Positions 8,561 through 16,515 of a DNA stretch of 64,000 nt are shown piece by piece. Under the pieces are notes generated by a model. The model was not told the DNA's origin. It did not search any database and worked only from the letters and a program-made list of their open reading frames with translations. Each line of letters opens with the position of its first letter. Position 1 is the first letter of the stretch. This stretch comes from Flavobacterium hydrocarbonoxydans (GTDB lineage: Bacteria; Bacteroidota; Bacteroidia; Flavobacteriales; Flavobacteriaceae). The stretch lies in NCBI RefSeq assembly GCF_009789235.1, contig NZ_WSTB01000001.1, forward strand, positions 248,001-312,000. The letters are read 5' to 3'. The translations under genes and the position numbers were made by a program.

Positions 8561-8884
8561 ATGAAAAATATAAGTAAAAAAGACGCAAACAGATCAGCAA
8601 GATTATACTGGTTTTTAATGGGTTTTCTCCTGGCATCGAGCCACTATCTACTTTCGTGCAAAGCAACTTTACTGAATAACTTTATGGTAACCGATTCTAA
8701 AAATTGTAATTACTATACTGATTCTTATACAATCGTTAATGACAGTATTTATTTTTCCCAAAGGAAACGAAACAAAACAGAACAAACTTTCGTTTTTCCG
8801 GTGAAGAATATAAAAATTGTTGACAAAGAAAGGAAAACCGTAAAAATAAAAGAATCTAACCTAATACCTTTGAAATATGAATGA
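8561..8884 (+). CDS. Small membrane-anchored or secreted protein
   Basis: 107 residues with a hydrophobic segment at about residues 14-32 (YWFLMGFLLASSHYLLSC) that could be a membrane anchor or a poor lipoprotein signal ending in Cys. The rest is a small beta-rich domain with NDSIYFSQRKRNK and VKNIKIVDKERKTVKIKE strands. It overlaps the next short ORF by 8 bp. Function unknown. Confidence 0.5.
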   Translation: MKNISKKDANRSARLYWFLMGFLLASSHYLLSCKATLLNNFMVTDSKNCNYYTDSYTIVNDSIYFSQRKRNKTEQTFVFPVKNIKIVDKERKTVKIKESNLIPLKYE

Positions 8885-9035
8885 TAAATATCAGCAAATA
8901 AGAGACAGGGAATACGCTAAATTAGCATTAATTCATGCGGAAATTGACAGAAAAACACAATTTAGAATTAGGATATTGGCAGCTTTAGTATTGTTTCTTT
9001 TTTTGGCTATTGTTTATGTTGTACTGTTTTATTAA
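8877..9035 (+). CDS. Small single-span membrane protein, 52 residues
   Basis: The ATG at 8877 overlaps the end of the preceding gene by 8 bp. The product has a charged N-terminal helix (NDKYQQIRDREYAKLALIHA) and one C-terminal membrane segment (ILAALVLFLFLAIVYVVLFY). It fills a gap of about 170 bp before the next credible start at 9055. A tail-anchored inner-membrane protein is likely; the role is unknown. Confidence 0.5.
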   Translation: MNDKYQQIRDREYAKLALIHAEIDRKTQFRIRILAALVLFLFLAIVYVVLFY

Positions 9036-9054
9036 TATATTTGAAATAAAAATA

Positions 9055-9396
9055 ATGGATTTAAAAAAGAATGAACCCCAAAAAAAAATAATTTATTCAA
9101 TAGAAAGAAGTATGTTTCCGATAGTAAATGAGTTTTTAATGGATTCACTTCGATATTTGCAACATGAATGTAAAGTTGATTACCGAAACATTCGAATATC
9201 AATGCCTAAGAGATTTATTGAAGCAATGGAATATTACAATAGAGAACTTTACAACGGACACGGAAGTACACTTTTTCCAGCTAAATACCATAACATTACC
9301 GTTTTGGAAAATTATAAAAACGAAATTGCAGTATTTTGTGTTTACTATGAAAATCATGAAAATGAATTAATTAAAATTTTAAATTTGCAACAATGA
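9055..9396 (+). CDS. Unknown early phage protein
   Basis: 113 residues from the ATG at 9055; the longer frame from 9010 would overlap the previous small gene. Alpha/beta protein with ITVLENYKNEIAVFCVYYENHENELIKIL near the C terminus. Overlaps the next gene by 4 bp. Not recognised. Confidence 0.5.
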   Translation: MDLKKNEPQKKIIYSIERSMFPIVNEFLMDSLRYLQHECKVDYRNIRISMPKRFIEAMEYYNRELYNGHGSTLFPAKYHNITVLENYKNEIAVFCVYYENHENELIKILNLQQ

Positions 9397-10103
9397 ATAA
9401 TAAGTCAAAATCAGGTTATACAGCGGAAGATTTAACGAATGGATTAATGAATCTTGCTAAAGCGGTTCAGGTGACGTCCCAATCTTTTAAAAATCTGGGA
9501 AATACACTTGAAATTTACCAAAGACCTTGGAGCCAAAGAGTGAAACAAAGGAAAGCAGTTAAAAAGCGCTTTCATATCGCAATTTTATTTTTGATTTCGA
9601 TGTTTGTCCAGGCTCAGGATGCAAAATATATTAAAGCTTTAGATTCATTAAGTAATGAATCAGCTAGAGAGTTCGCAGATCAGATCATTTCCAACAGCAA
9701 AACCAAATTTGAGTTTTTGAGAATTGACGAAACAACCAACCAACCTGAAAATTTTTATGAAGTTCTCTATATTCCTGCTGATGCAGTTAATAAAGAAAGA
9801 AAAGCAAAGTCGTTTTTTCAGTGTGACGAATGCTTAAAAGTTAAATTTTATATTGATCAAGCAGGCGAAAATATAGAATTAGAAAAAAAAGGAATTAGGA
9901 CTTTACGTTTTAATGAAGTAACCGGAAAGTACTTGGATTTATTTCCAGTTTGGGAAAAAGTTTTTAAACCAGGATTAAATGTTGAAAAAACGATTGAAGA
10001 TTACAAGAGTAGAGTATTAAAAATAAAAGAACCAAGAATTGAATATCGTTTTGACAAAAATGATTATGCGGAAAACAACTGGTACATCCATAATTACTCA
10101 TAA
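9393..10103 (+). CDS. Unknown protein with internal hydrophobic segment, possible fusion
   Basis: 236 residues and the last gene of the early operon. Residues 1-58 look like a short soluble phage protein (SGYTAEDLTNGLMNLAKAVQV) ending in a basic stretch. Residues 59-75 (RFHIAILFLISMFVQAQDA) look like a signal peptide or membrane span, and the rest is a periplasmic-type domain containing a CDEC pair. This suggests either a type II membrane protein or a fusion of a small gene with a secreted protein. A strong terminator follows directly. No family recognised. Confidence 0.55.
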   Translation: MNNKSKSGYTAEDLTNGLMNLAKAVQVTSQSFKNLGNTLEIYQRPWSQRVKQRKAVKKRFHIAILFLISMFVQAQDAKYIKALDSLSNESAREFADQIISNSKTKFEFLRIDETTNQPENFYEVLYIPADAVNKERKAKSFFQCDECLKVKFYIDQAGENIELEKKGIRTLRFNEVTGKYLDLFPVWEKVFKPGLNVEKTIEDYKSRVLKIKEPRIEYRFDKNDYAENNWYIHNYS

Positions 10104-10132
10104 AAAAAGCCTCCAATATGGAGGCTTTTTTT
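10104..10132 (+). terminator. Intrinsic terminator of the early operon
   Basis: Perfect inverted repeat AAAAAGCCTCC / GGAGGCTTTTT with a five-base AATAT loop, followed by more T residues. It begins at the stop codon of the last early gene. The A-run on the other side lets it also act leftward on the convergent late operon. Confidence 0.9.
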
Positions 10133-10148
10133 ATGCTTAAAAGTTGAG

Positions 10149-10179
10149 TTGTACGATATTAAAAATATATATATTTTTG
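10149..10179 (+). promoter_or_regulatory. Bacteroidota-type promoter (TTG-N20-TAnnTTTG)
   Basis: TTG at 10149-10151 and TATTTTTG at 10172-10179 fit the -33/-7 elements of Bacteroidota primary-sigma promoters. Only six bases separate the -7 element from the ATG at 10186, so the transcript would be leaderless or nearly so. Confidence 0.6.
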
Positions 10180-10185
10180 TCCTAT

Positions 10186-10431
10186 ATGAGTGCAACTAAT
10201 CAATCTATCGGAATCAGATATAATACGCTGAAACGCTATCAGCTTATTATGCAGTTATACAAAACTCATAAAACAGAAGACATCCCGGACACTGTTATTT
10301 TAAGAAAATACATTTGCCCGGTTTATCCGATTTCAAGAACTACATTTCACACTATAATGTGTACACCGGTTAACAAAGAAATTGCCGAGCTGGAGACATT
10401 AAAAAGCCAACAACTTAGAATGGCTATTTAA
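10186..10431 (+). CDS. Small basic phage protein of unknown function
   Basis: 81 residues from the ATG at 10186; an upstream TTG at 10144 would also read in frame but lies within the promoter. Basic, helical N-terminal half (IRYNTLKRYQLIMQLYKTHK), then a short part with CPVYPISRTTFHTIMCTP that could be a helix-turn-helix. It stands alone between the early operon and the leftward late operon, overlapping the latter's last gene by 4 bp. It might be a regulator. Not recognised. Confidence 0.5.
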   Translation: MSATNQSIGIRYNTLKRYQLIMQLYKTHKTEDIPDTVILRKYICPVYPISRTTFHTIMCTPVNKEIAELETLKSQQLRMAI

Positions 10432-10880
10432 ACATTGTGCAAACCAATTGTATAAACTACTTGATATTGTTGGATTCCATCATCACGCTTTACCCTTTTA
10501 AAAGATCGGCGCATTAGCTTTCCTGAGCCGATCACAGGCGCAAATCCATGTACTTTTGCATGCGCAGCTTCGATAATATCATGTATTGACCAGGCACTAT
10601 CTTTTTGGGCTTGTGGAGCTTTAAAACTTGTATTAGTAATTTTTAGGTTTGCAAAAGTCAATGTTACTAGTCCTGTTGCTTCCTGCCTGTTTTGTGGAAC
10701 TGCTTTTTTATCAATTCCTAAATCACTAAAATCTACATTGGACATATCAATTAAACAGCACGGCCAAATAACTGGTGAATTTGGTGAATAGTCGTCAAGT
10801 TGCCCCCAATCTTCGTCAATATATGGAATGCCGGTAACTTCGTTAATTTTTGCCTGAGTATTCTGTAAAAATTCTTTCAT
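10428..10880 (-). CDS. Phage neck/tail-completion-like protein
   Basis: 150 residues and the last gene of the leftward head operon. The pattern is short N-terminal helix, PVIWPCCLIDMSNVDFSDL, a strand run, a DIIEAAHAKVHGF helix, and a final MRRSFKRVKRDDGIQQYQVVYTIGL strand pair. It is like that of tail-terminator or head-tail joining proteins of contractile phages (Mu gp37 occupies a similar slot). It starts in a 4-bp overlap with the gpG-like gene. The call rests on fold pattern and gene order. Confidence 0.55.
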   Translation of the reverse strand: MKEFLQNTQAKINEVTGIPYIDEDWGQLDDYSPNSPVIWPCCLIDMSNVDFSDLGIDKKAVPQNRQEATGLVTLTFANLKITNTSFKAPQAQKDSAWSIHDIIEAAHAKVHGFAPVIGSGKLMRRSFKRVKRDDGIQQYQVVYTIGLHNV

Positions 10881-11425
10881 CGTCTAAATTGTTTCATAAG
10901 TTCATCACTATATATTTTTAAATTGTCGTCAATTACGCCTTTTACAATTTTGGTAACTTCCGGGTGACCTCCTATAATTTGGCGTTTTTCGACTTTTATT
11001 TTATGCCCTATTTTCATTAAAGCAAGGCTTTTCCATTTTTCAGCCTCAGCACTAAGATTAAGGTTTTTTTTGCTTTTTCTTTCAGCTCCGCTTTTCTTAG
11101 TTGTTATTCCGCCCAGGGCTTTATAATACATAGCCCAGAAATACGACTTCATTTTTGCCGTTACAACAATTTCACCGCCTTCATTATGTACTGAGGCATA
11201 AGGTAATGAACTGCTAAAGCGAATCACACCTTCACGAATATTATACCTTATTGATCTGCGTAGGTTTCCGGTTCTGTTCAATAAAGAACCTCGACTATTT
11301 GCAATTTTTGTGGTCGGCCACTTTTGAGTAAAAAAGGCTTTTCTTTCAAAATTTCGGTCAAACTCTTCGGTTAATTCAACCGCTAAATCATTGACTATTT
11401 TTTTTTCTAATTCCTTTAAATCCAT
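10877..11425 (-). CDS. Phage virion morphogenesis protein, Mu gpG-like
   Basis: 182 residues. The segment with LRRSIRYNIREGVIRFSSS and PYASVHNEGGEIVVTAKM is the core of the 'phage virion morphogenesis' family (P2 gpS / Mu gpG): a beta pair, then YAxxHxxGG. These proteins act in head completion or tail joining. A Lys-rich insertion (KKSGAERKSKKNL) follows. The gene lies between MuF and the neck-like protein, as gpG follows gpF in Mu. Confidence 0.75.
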   Translation of the reverse strand: MDLKELEKKIVNDLAVELTEEFDRNFERKAFFTQKWPTTKIANSRGSLLNRTGNLRRSIRYNIREGVIRFSSSLPYASVHNEGGEIVVTAKMKSYFWAMYYKALGGITTKKSGAERKSKKNLNLSAEAEKWKSLALMKIGHKIKVEKRQIIGGHPEVTKIVKGVIDDNLKIYSDELMKQFRR

Positions 11426-11443
11426 TTTTTACGGTTTATAGTA

Positions 11444-11473
11444 TTGTAAATCAAAATACTTATCTTAATTTTG
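11444..11473 (+). promoter_or_regulatory. Bacteroidota-type promoter (TTG-N19-TAnnTTTG)
   Basis: TTG at 11444-11446, nineteen bases, then TAATTTTG at 11466-11473. The ATG of the following gene is at 11479, five bases after the element, again implying a leaderless transcript. It drives a single rightward gene inside the leftward head operon. Confidence 0.65.
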
Positions 11474-11478
11474 TTGTT

Positions 11479-11757
11479 ATGGAAACCATATTTGACTTTA
11501 AACCAACGCCTCAGGAACTGAACGACATTCGTTTTGATTCCTTTTCGTTGTGCCTAAAATTTGGTATAGAAACCGACAAAGAGCTCACACAAGAGATTTA
11601 TAAAGAACTTGTCTCGCAAGAAAACGCCTATTATGATTTAGCCGTTTTATTTGAATTTAGAGAAGACCAGGACAAAGCAAAAGAATATTGGAAAAAACTA
11701 CCAAAAGCACTTCAAACCGAAGGTTTGGGTTATGATTGTGCCAATATTGCTATTTAG
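11479..11757 (+). CDS. Acidic orphan protein inside the head operon, opposite strand
   Basis: 92 residues, acidic, helical (PTPQELNDIRFDSF, KELTQEIYKELVSQENAYYDLAVLFEF, KAKEYWKKLPK), perhaps one TPR-like helical pair. It has its own promoter and is convergent with the MuF gene, overlapping its 3' end by 8 bp. Expression separate from the structural operon suggests a lysogeny-stage or accessory (moron-like) role. One idea is an immunity partner for the peptidase-like tail of MuF, but this is speculation from position alone. Confidence 0.6.
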   Translation: METIFDFKPTPQELNDIRFDSFSLCLKFGIETDKELTQEIYKELVSQENAYYDLAVLFEFREDQDKAKEYWKKLPKALQTEGLGYDCANIAI

Positions 11758-13192
11758 TATTTTCGTTTAAATATTTCGTGACCTTACTACCAATCGTGCT
11801 GTAATCCTCCATTAAAAAAGGCATCAAATGCTTAGCTGCTTTCTTCTCATCAATTTTCCTGTTTTTTAGATTTGCTCTAAAGTCAGTTATCCAGCTTTTG
11901 TAACCGTAGCCATTTTCTAAAATTTCTTTTTGGTGAATTGCTTCGCCTCCTAATTTTTTTATAAAGTCCGGGTATGTATGTCTTGCAACAAATTGGTTGA
12001 CCGTTTCCATATTTTTAGTACCAATTGTACTCAATTTTTTTGGCGGTGTTTTAGTTTTAGCGTGTAATATTTCATGCCATAAACTTTCAAAAGAATATTC
12101 CTGGTTAAAGGTCATTTTCTTACCGCTTTTAATTGCAGCCAAACCACCTCTAAACTCTTCAAGCGGATTAAATTTAATACTTGAAAACTCGTGACTGCTT
12201 AATGTTATGATTGAACCACCAACCCATTCACCGGAATTTCTATTGTGATACATGGCGTGTTGCATCATATATGAAGTTGATTTTAAAAACTTCACATCGT
12301 CCAGGCCTCTTCTAAAATCTTCCGGTGAAATATCAGCGTACTTTAAAAGAATAGCTTTCATTTCGTTATTGGTCGGATCTTCGCCTTTAATAAAGTCAGC
12401 CAGATCAATAGTGTTTTCTTTTTTCAATTCTTTAACTACTGCTTTTGCTCCTTTAACTTTAGTGTATGGATGCTCAGGCGGGAAAATCTTTTTTGTTAGT
12501 CCAGGATTAAACCTGAATATTGCAAGTTTGTTTTTTCCATCCTTACCGATTTGGCTTGTGGCTTTTTCACCATTAGCAATAGATTTTTTGCTGTCACTAA
12601 CATCAAATTTTCCTTTTCTAACCATGATAGCCAAACAACGACAACGCCACCCGTTTGGCGGATAATAGTAAATCCAAAACACATCGTCAGCCGCAAGAGT
12701 TACATTGTGCAATATTGCGTGGCTATCTCTTACTTTGTCATCACTAGCTGTTCTATATTGCAAATCATAATCACTTGAAACATCCGCCCAATTCGCTGCT
12801 GACTGTGCTGATGATCCTGCAAATTGCCATTCTGCTTCTAAGTAATTCTGATTGTAGTTTTCTTTGATTTTTGAGACATCTTTAGAAAACTGACTAAATG
12901 ATTTTTTTTTGTTTTCATCAGTCAACAAAAGGCTTGAAGCTTCAAATAATTGCGCATGTGTTTTAAGCCCCGAAAATATAAATATATCTTCTTTCAGACT
13001 TTTGAGCATTGCTTCCGGGATGTCATTATCTAAAATAGCAGATTCAAAAACTGAACTCGTTTCTTTAATCAGATTTTTATATTCTTTGGTTTTTAGTAAA
13101 TCTTCCGGGGTATATTTTCCGTTCTGATGCAGTTTTTTAAATGCCTTTTCAACGGTTTTTAAAACGCCTTTAAATTTGTTTTCTATTGCCAA
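11750..13192 (-). CDS. MuF-like minor head protein with C-terminal zincin-like domain
   Basis: 480 codons from a TTG at 13192. Residues about 120-195 carry the Mu gpF signature: NWADVSSDYDLQYRTASDD, VRDSHAILHNVTL, and PPNGWRCRCLAIMV. This minor head protein is packed with or near the portal. Beyond about residue 260 lies an extra domain with HEILH at 373-377 and a Glu at 396, a plausible HExxH...E zinc peptidase site; MuF proteins of temperate phages are known to carry variable toxin-like C termini. There is no ATG near the 5' end. The frame is open back into the end of the portal gene, and a -1 frameshift there would add 38 residues and fuse it to the portal. Confidence 0.85.
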   Translation of the reverse strand: MAIENKFKGVLKTVEKAFKKLHQNGKYTPEDLLKTKEYKNLIKETSSVFESAILDNDIPEAMLKSLKEDIFIFSGLKTHAQLFEASSLLLTDENKKKSFSQFSKDVSKIKENYNQNYLEAEWQFAGSSAQSAANWADVSSDYDLQYRTASDDKVRDSHAILHNVTLAADDVFWIYYYPPNGWRCRCLAIMVRKGKFDVSDSKKSIANGEKATSQIGKDGKNKLAIFRFNPGLTKKIFPPEHPYTKVKGAKAVVKELKKENTIDLADFIKGEDPTNNEMKAILLKYADISPEDFRRGLDDVKFLKSTSYMMQHAMYHNRNSGEWVGGSIITLSSHEFSSIKFNPLEEFRGGLAAIKSGKKMTFNQEYSFESLWHEILHAKTKTPPKKLSTIGTKNMETVNQFVARHTYPDFIKKLGGEAIHQKEILENGYGYKSWITDFRANLKNRKIDEKKAAKHLMPFLMEDYSTIGSKVTKYLNENTK

Positions 13193-13268
13193 TGTTACAA
13201 CGCTTTGTTTTTCTGTCTTGCAGTCTTCGCAATTGCAATCGTACAGAAAATTTAACCGGTTATGTAAC

Positions 13269-13312
13269 GCCCCAAAATACCCATCATAAGCTTTGGGGCC
13301 TAGACGAAAAAA
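13269..13312 (-). promoter_or_regulatory. Candidate -1 frameshift element joining portal to MuF
   Basis: Read on the minus strand, the last portal codons contain the heptamer T TTT TTC in the zero frame (13312-13306). Six bases follow, including the portal stop TAG, then a perfect 8-bp stem GCCCCAAA (13299-13292) / TTTGGGGC (13276-13269) with a 15-base loop. After a -1 slip the frame reads without a stop for 38 codons into the MuF frame at 13192. Slippery heptamer, spacer and stem have the layout of known programmed -1 sites. Confidence 0.75.
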
Positions 13313-14553
13313 CCCTCACCAAATGAAAGATTTGTTGCTGGAGCTGTTGCCGCTTGTAGAGGTCTTAATATTTTCAAACCAAAGGTCGAGTTCATCCATT
13401 CGATATCCATTTCATATTTTTGCATTGCTTCTTTAGTCATTGACCATAATTGCGCGATATCTTTAGTTTCAGGATATGAGAAAACACAATCGCCGGAAAT
13501 TATTCCAATATTTATCAATGCCGGAATTACAACTGCATTCCAATATTGCTCAATCAATGATAAATCACTATTAACTAAGGTTTGTAATGTTTCCTGCATT
13601 GATGCTTCTTTAGATCGGCTACCGTTTTTGGTGTCCTGACCCATTACAGCACCATTGAAAAGCATTGAAAGTTCGTTGTTACAAAATTTCATTAAACTTT
13701 CATAAACAACACCGTCCGCTTTTGTCGCTTCCGCAAATTCGAATGCTTCGTTTTCGTCAATAATAAACCAAGCCGCTGCGCCAAATTCTTTCATCATTCG
13801 CTCAGCTCTTCGAAGCATTGCAATATTTTGCGTATCGGTTTTCATAACACGTGGTGGAATGCCGGCAATCTCACAAAGTTCAGACCAACAGGATTGCGCA
13901 AAACGTTTAAACAACACGTGAGGTACAGCGCAATTCATCAGACCTAAATCTTCCGGGTCTCCAAACTCTAAAATCCATGTTCCGAATTCACGCATTTCAC
14001 GATATGCGAATCCTTTATCATCCCTGTAATCAGGATAAAATATGCCTTCTTTTGGATCAATGTTTTGTCTCTTTAAAAGCTTTGCGCCCAATTGCGGTTT
14101 CGTGGTCTCTACGTTGTTTAATTTTTTAATCCAATCTAACTCTACAACGGAATGACCATGCGTAACGGTGCCTAAAATTGCCTTATTGATTTCATTGACC
14201 CAAATTTTATCCTGCAAAAAGTTGGTAACCTCTTCGTTAAGTTTTCCGGCTTTATCTGTTATTTGAAAGTTACATGCTAATGACTTTAAAAAACGGTTGC
14301 CGACCTGAGAACGAAGTAAACCATCGATGTTAATTTCATCGTATAGGTTCATTAATAGAAAACGTTTTGGTTTTTCGGTTTTACCCGCCATTGTTAGTGC
14401 CGTTTTCCACGTTAACACGTCCTGACGCACACGCGACATTGCAACCGGAACAATTTGATTTACTAATCCGGGAGAGCCTCCCTTTGCGGTTGTTGTTTTT
14501 GATGCCAATTCTATTCTATTTCGGGCTAGTGATCTAACTTTTCTACTGCTCAT
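13300..14553 (-). CDS. Portal protein, DUF935 family (Mu gp29-like)
   Basis: 417 residues. The portal forms the dodecameric ring at the head vertex through which DNA is pumped. The match to DUF935 comes from its N-terminal part (RVRQDVLTWKTALTMA), the central block with FLQDKIWVNEINKAILGTVTHGHSVVELDW, CAVPHVLFKRFAQSCWSELCEIAG, and the ELSMLFNGAVMGQDT segment. Length fits the family, though many are nearer 500. It lies between the gp36-like gene (3 bp) and MuF. Its last codons carry a slippery sequence, so a minor fraction may be made as a ~934-residue portal-MuF fusion. Confidence 0.88.
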   Translation of the reverse strand: MSSRKVRSLARNRIELASKTTTAKGGSPGLVNQIVPVAMSRVRQDVLTWKTALTMAGKTEKPKRFLLMNLYDEINIDGLLRSQVGNRFLKSLACNFQITDKAGKLNEEVTNFLQDKIWVNEINKAILGTVTHGHSVVELDWIKKLNNVETTKPQLGAKLLKRQNIDPKEGIFYPDYRDDKGFAYREMREFGTWILEFGDPEDLGLMNCAVPHVLFKRFAQSCWSELCEIAGIPPRVMKTDTQNIAMLRRAERMMKEFGAAAWFIIDENEAFEFAEATKADGVVYESLMKFCNNELSMLFNGAVMGQDTKNGSRSKEASMQETLQTLVNSDLSLIEQYWNAVVIPALINIGIISGDCVFSYPETKDIAQLWSMTKEAMQKYEMDIEWMNSTFGLKILRPLQAATAPATNLSFGEGFFV

Positions 14554-14556
14554 TTT

Positions 14557-14982
14557 TTACTCGTGATTAAATTTTATTCGTGAACCAAAACCAAAACCGT
14601 CCAAATCGTCTTGTTGATCATCAATAGGAATTGTGGGTAAATCGTCTAATTTTACCGTTCCTTTAGATAATTTAATAAACCAGGCTACAGCTCTGTCGTA
14701 TCGTTCTTTTGCCTGCTCATATATTATGTCAGCATTGCATAATTCTACCAGATACCATTTTGCAACGGTTACTGTGTGTGTAAGAATCAAAGGATTTCGA
14801 GCCGTTCCCGTTGCTGCAAATGTGGCGACAACATCATAAGACGACGTCCCGGACAAATACCCGCCAACTTCCTGAATGGCTGCGCCGATGGCCTGCAATA
14901 CTAAATCATCATTCCCTTCGGTGATCTGATCAATCTGATAGCCATAAATGGCACTTCCTAAATCGCTTTTTTCTAAAAACAT
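14557..14982 (-). CDS. DUF1320 family protein (Mu gp36-like)
   Basis: 141 residues. The pattern is an N-terminal FLEKSDLGSAIYGYQID segment, a helix with LQAIGAAIQEVGGYLSG, a long middle helix VAKWYLVELCNADIIYEQAKERYDRAVAWFIKLS, and an acidic C-terminal tail. This fits the DUF1320 family of Mu gp36, a head-tail connector-type protein of about this length. It lies between the terminase (3 bp) and portal genes, whereas in Mu it lies further downstream. Confidence 0.75.
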   Translation of the reverse strand: MFLEKSDLGSAIYGYQIDQITEGNDDLVLQAIGAAIQEVGGYLSGTSSYDVVATFAATGTARNPLILTHTVTVAKWYLVELCNADIIYEQAKERYDRAVAWFIKLSKGTVKLDDLPTIPIDDQQDDLDGFGFGSRIKFNHE

Positions 14983-14985
14983 ATG

Positions 14986-16515
14986 TTAATATTTTCTATT
15001 ACTACCCCCTCCGTATGAATAACCGCCCTCCATTGGAACCGCTTTGTTATCCAAAATCCAACAACCGCCTTCGAGCATATCGGGCCCGTCCATTGTTTTT
15101 GCATTTTCTTCAACTCCCAACATTTGCCCTTCCATAACTACCATATCAGGGTTTGTCTTTTCATCAATATTGAAAATCAAATTACCTTTTGAGTGAATTG
15201 GTTCCAGCGTTCCTTCAATCCTGAAAAATTTCTCAGGTTTCTTTCGTTTGTCTTCTGTTATTGGCAAATGCAAATCCAAATCCCTGCTTCTTTTTTTAAT
15301 TTCAGGAGTGATTACTTGCTCGTAGTGCGGGTCTTGCAGTGAGTTATTTTCAATGTAGATTCTTTTGATATCGACTTTGTTTTGAACCAGGTATTCGTAA
15401 GCTTCAAAAAGCCAGTTCACAAAAGTTGCGTTGTTGGTTTGCTTAAGCCAAATTTTGTATAAGTACCTCTTAGAACCTTTTTTGCCAATAATACCTACTG
15501 ATTTATAAGAAGCCTGTTTACTTGCTCCTTTGTCTTTATTTGAAGTTGACGGGTCAGCATAAGCCAGGACAGAATCACAGGAGCTTAAAGGCGGACATTT
15601 GCCGTAAAGAACTTCTTTGAATACATCACCATCAGCAACCGGATTATTATAATATTCCTTTTGTTGAGCTGTCCAGGATATTTTTGAAAGCGCACGATCA
15701 ATTAGAGTTTCAGTGTTTTTTTGTGGCCAAGTCGAAACTCCGTTTTTATCACGAATGTTTATGATCTCATGTTCGTCGGCAACTTTTGCCATTTCAGTAA
15801 CACAACAATATTTAGCAATAATGTTACCGCAGGCAATCCACAATAAAGGGTTTGAAATAGAACGGGTACCATATAAAGCTTCTTCTAACCATTTTACTTT
15901 AGCTTTGATTCTGGAAGCGTTACGACACTCTTCGTCCGTATCAATGTCATCAATCAAAATACAGTCTGGACGCACTTCGTCTTTACGAGTTCCACGCGGT
16001 GACTGTCCGGCACCAAGCGCACGAAACGAAACGCCTTTTTTAGTAACAAATTCGCCCGCCTCCCAAGCTCCTAAACTTTCCTGTTCGCCATAATCATTGA
16101 TTATCCTGTTATTGGCTTCTAATATCGATTTGTAAGGAAGCAATAAACGTTCGGCGTTATCATAAGTACTGGAGACTAATAAGATGTTTTTCTTTTTCCC
16201 GGTCATTGCCAGGAAAAGAACTTCCATCATTGTACGTCCTGTTTTTGAAAGTTCACGAGACCAGGAACGAACCTCATACCATTCCGGGTTGCTTAAAACT
16301 CTTTTGGTTGCAGCTTTATGGAACGGTGCCGGTTCTGATGTATAGAAATTAGGGAAATAGTATTTAAACCATTGTTCAGGGTTTTTCTCTAGTTTGGCAA
16401 TACGGTTTTGTTTGTCAACTAAAGTTTCAGTTAAATCAATAGGTGTCGCCTTTCGGGTGTTGTCCCGAAACTGCTGCCATAATTCAAAATACTTTTTATC
16501 TTCCGCGTTAGCCAT
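14986..16515 (-). CDS. Phage terminase large subunit (Mu gp28-like)
   Basis: 509 residues. Motor-nuclease that packages DNA into the prohead. The N-terminal ATPase half has a Walker A-like SRELSKTGRTMM region and a DCILIDDIDTDEE Walker B; a GTRKDEVRPD block precedes it. The C-terminal RNase H-like nuclease has SVLAYADPST with its catalytic Asp, a KRIYIENNSLQDPHY strand and a late acidic segment. The motifs fit the gp28/Terminase_6 group used by headful-packaging transposable phages. The start codon overlaps the small-subunit stop. Confidence 0.88.
   Translation of the reverse strand: MANAEDKKYFELWQQFRDNTRKATPIDLTETLVDKQNRIAKLEKNPEQWFKYYFPNFYTSEPAPFHKAATKRVLSNPEWYEVRSWSRELSKTGRTMMEVLFLAMTGKKKNILLVSSTYDNAERLLLPYKSILEANNRIINDYGEQESLGAWEAGEFVTKKGVSFRALGAGQSPRGTRKDEVRPDCILIDDIDTDEECRNASRIKAKVKWLEEALYGTRSISNPLLWIACGNIIAKYCCVTEMAKVADEHEIINIRDKNGVSTWPQKNTETLIDRALSKISWTAQQKEYYNNPVADGDVFKEVLYGKCPPLSSCDSVLAYADPSTSNKDKGASKQASYKSVGIIGKKGSKRYLYKIWLKQTNNATFVNWLFEAYEYLVQNKVDIKRIYIENNSLQDPHYEQVITPEIKKRSRDLDLHLPITEDKRKKPEKFFRIEGTLEPIHSKGNLIFNIDEKTNPDMVVMEGQMLGVEENAKTMDGPDMLEGGCWILDNKAVPMEGGYSYGGGSNRKY

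Noticed and set aside
12252-12665. 137-codon frame antisense to MuF, and similar antisense frames over tape measure, copA and the Mo subunit
   Set aside because: All lie opposite strongly supported proteins with known motifs and have no own context; they are shadows.
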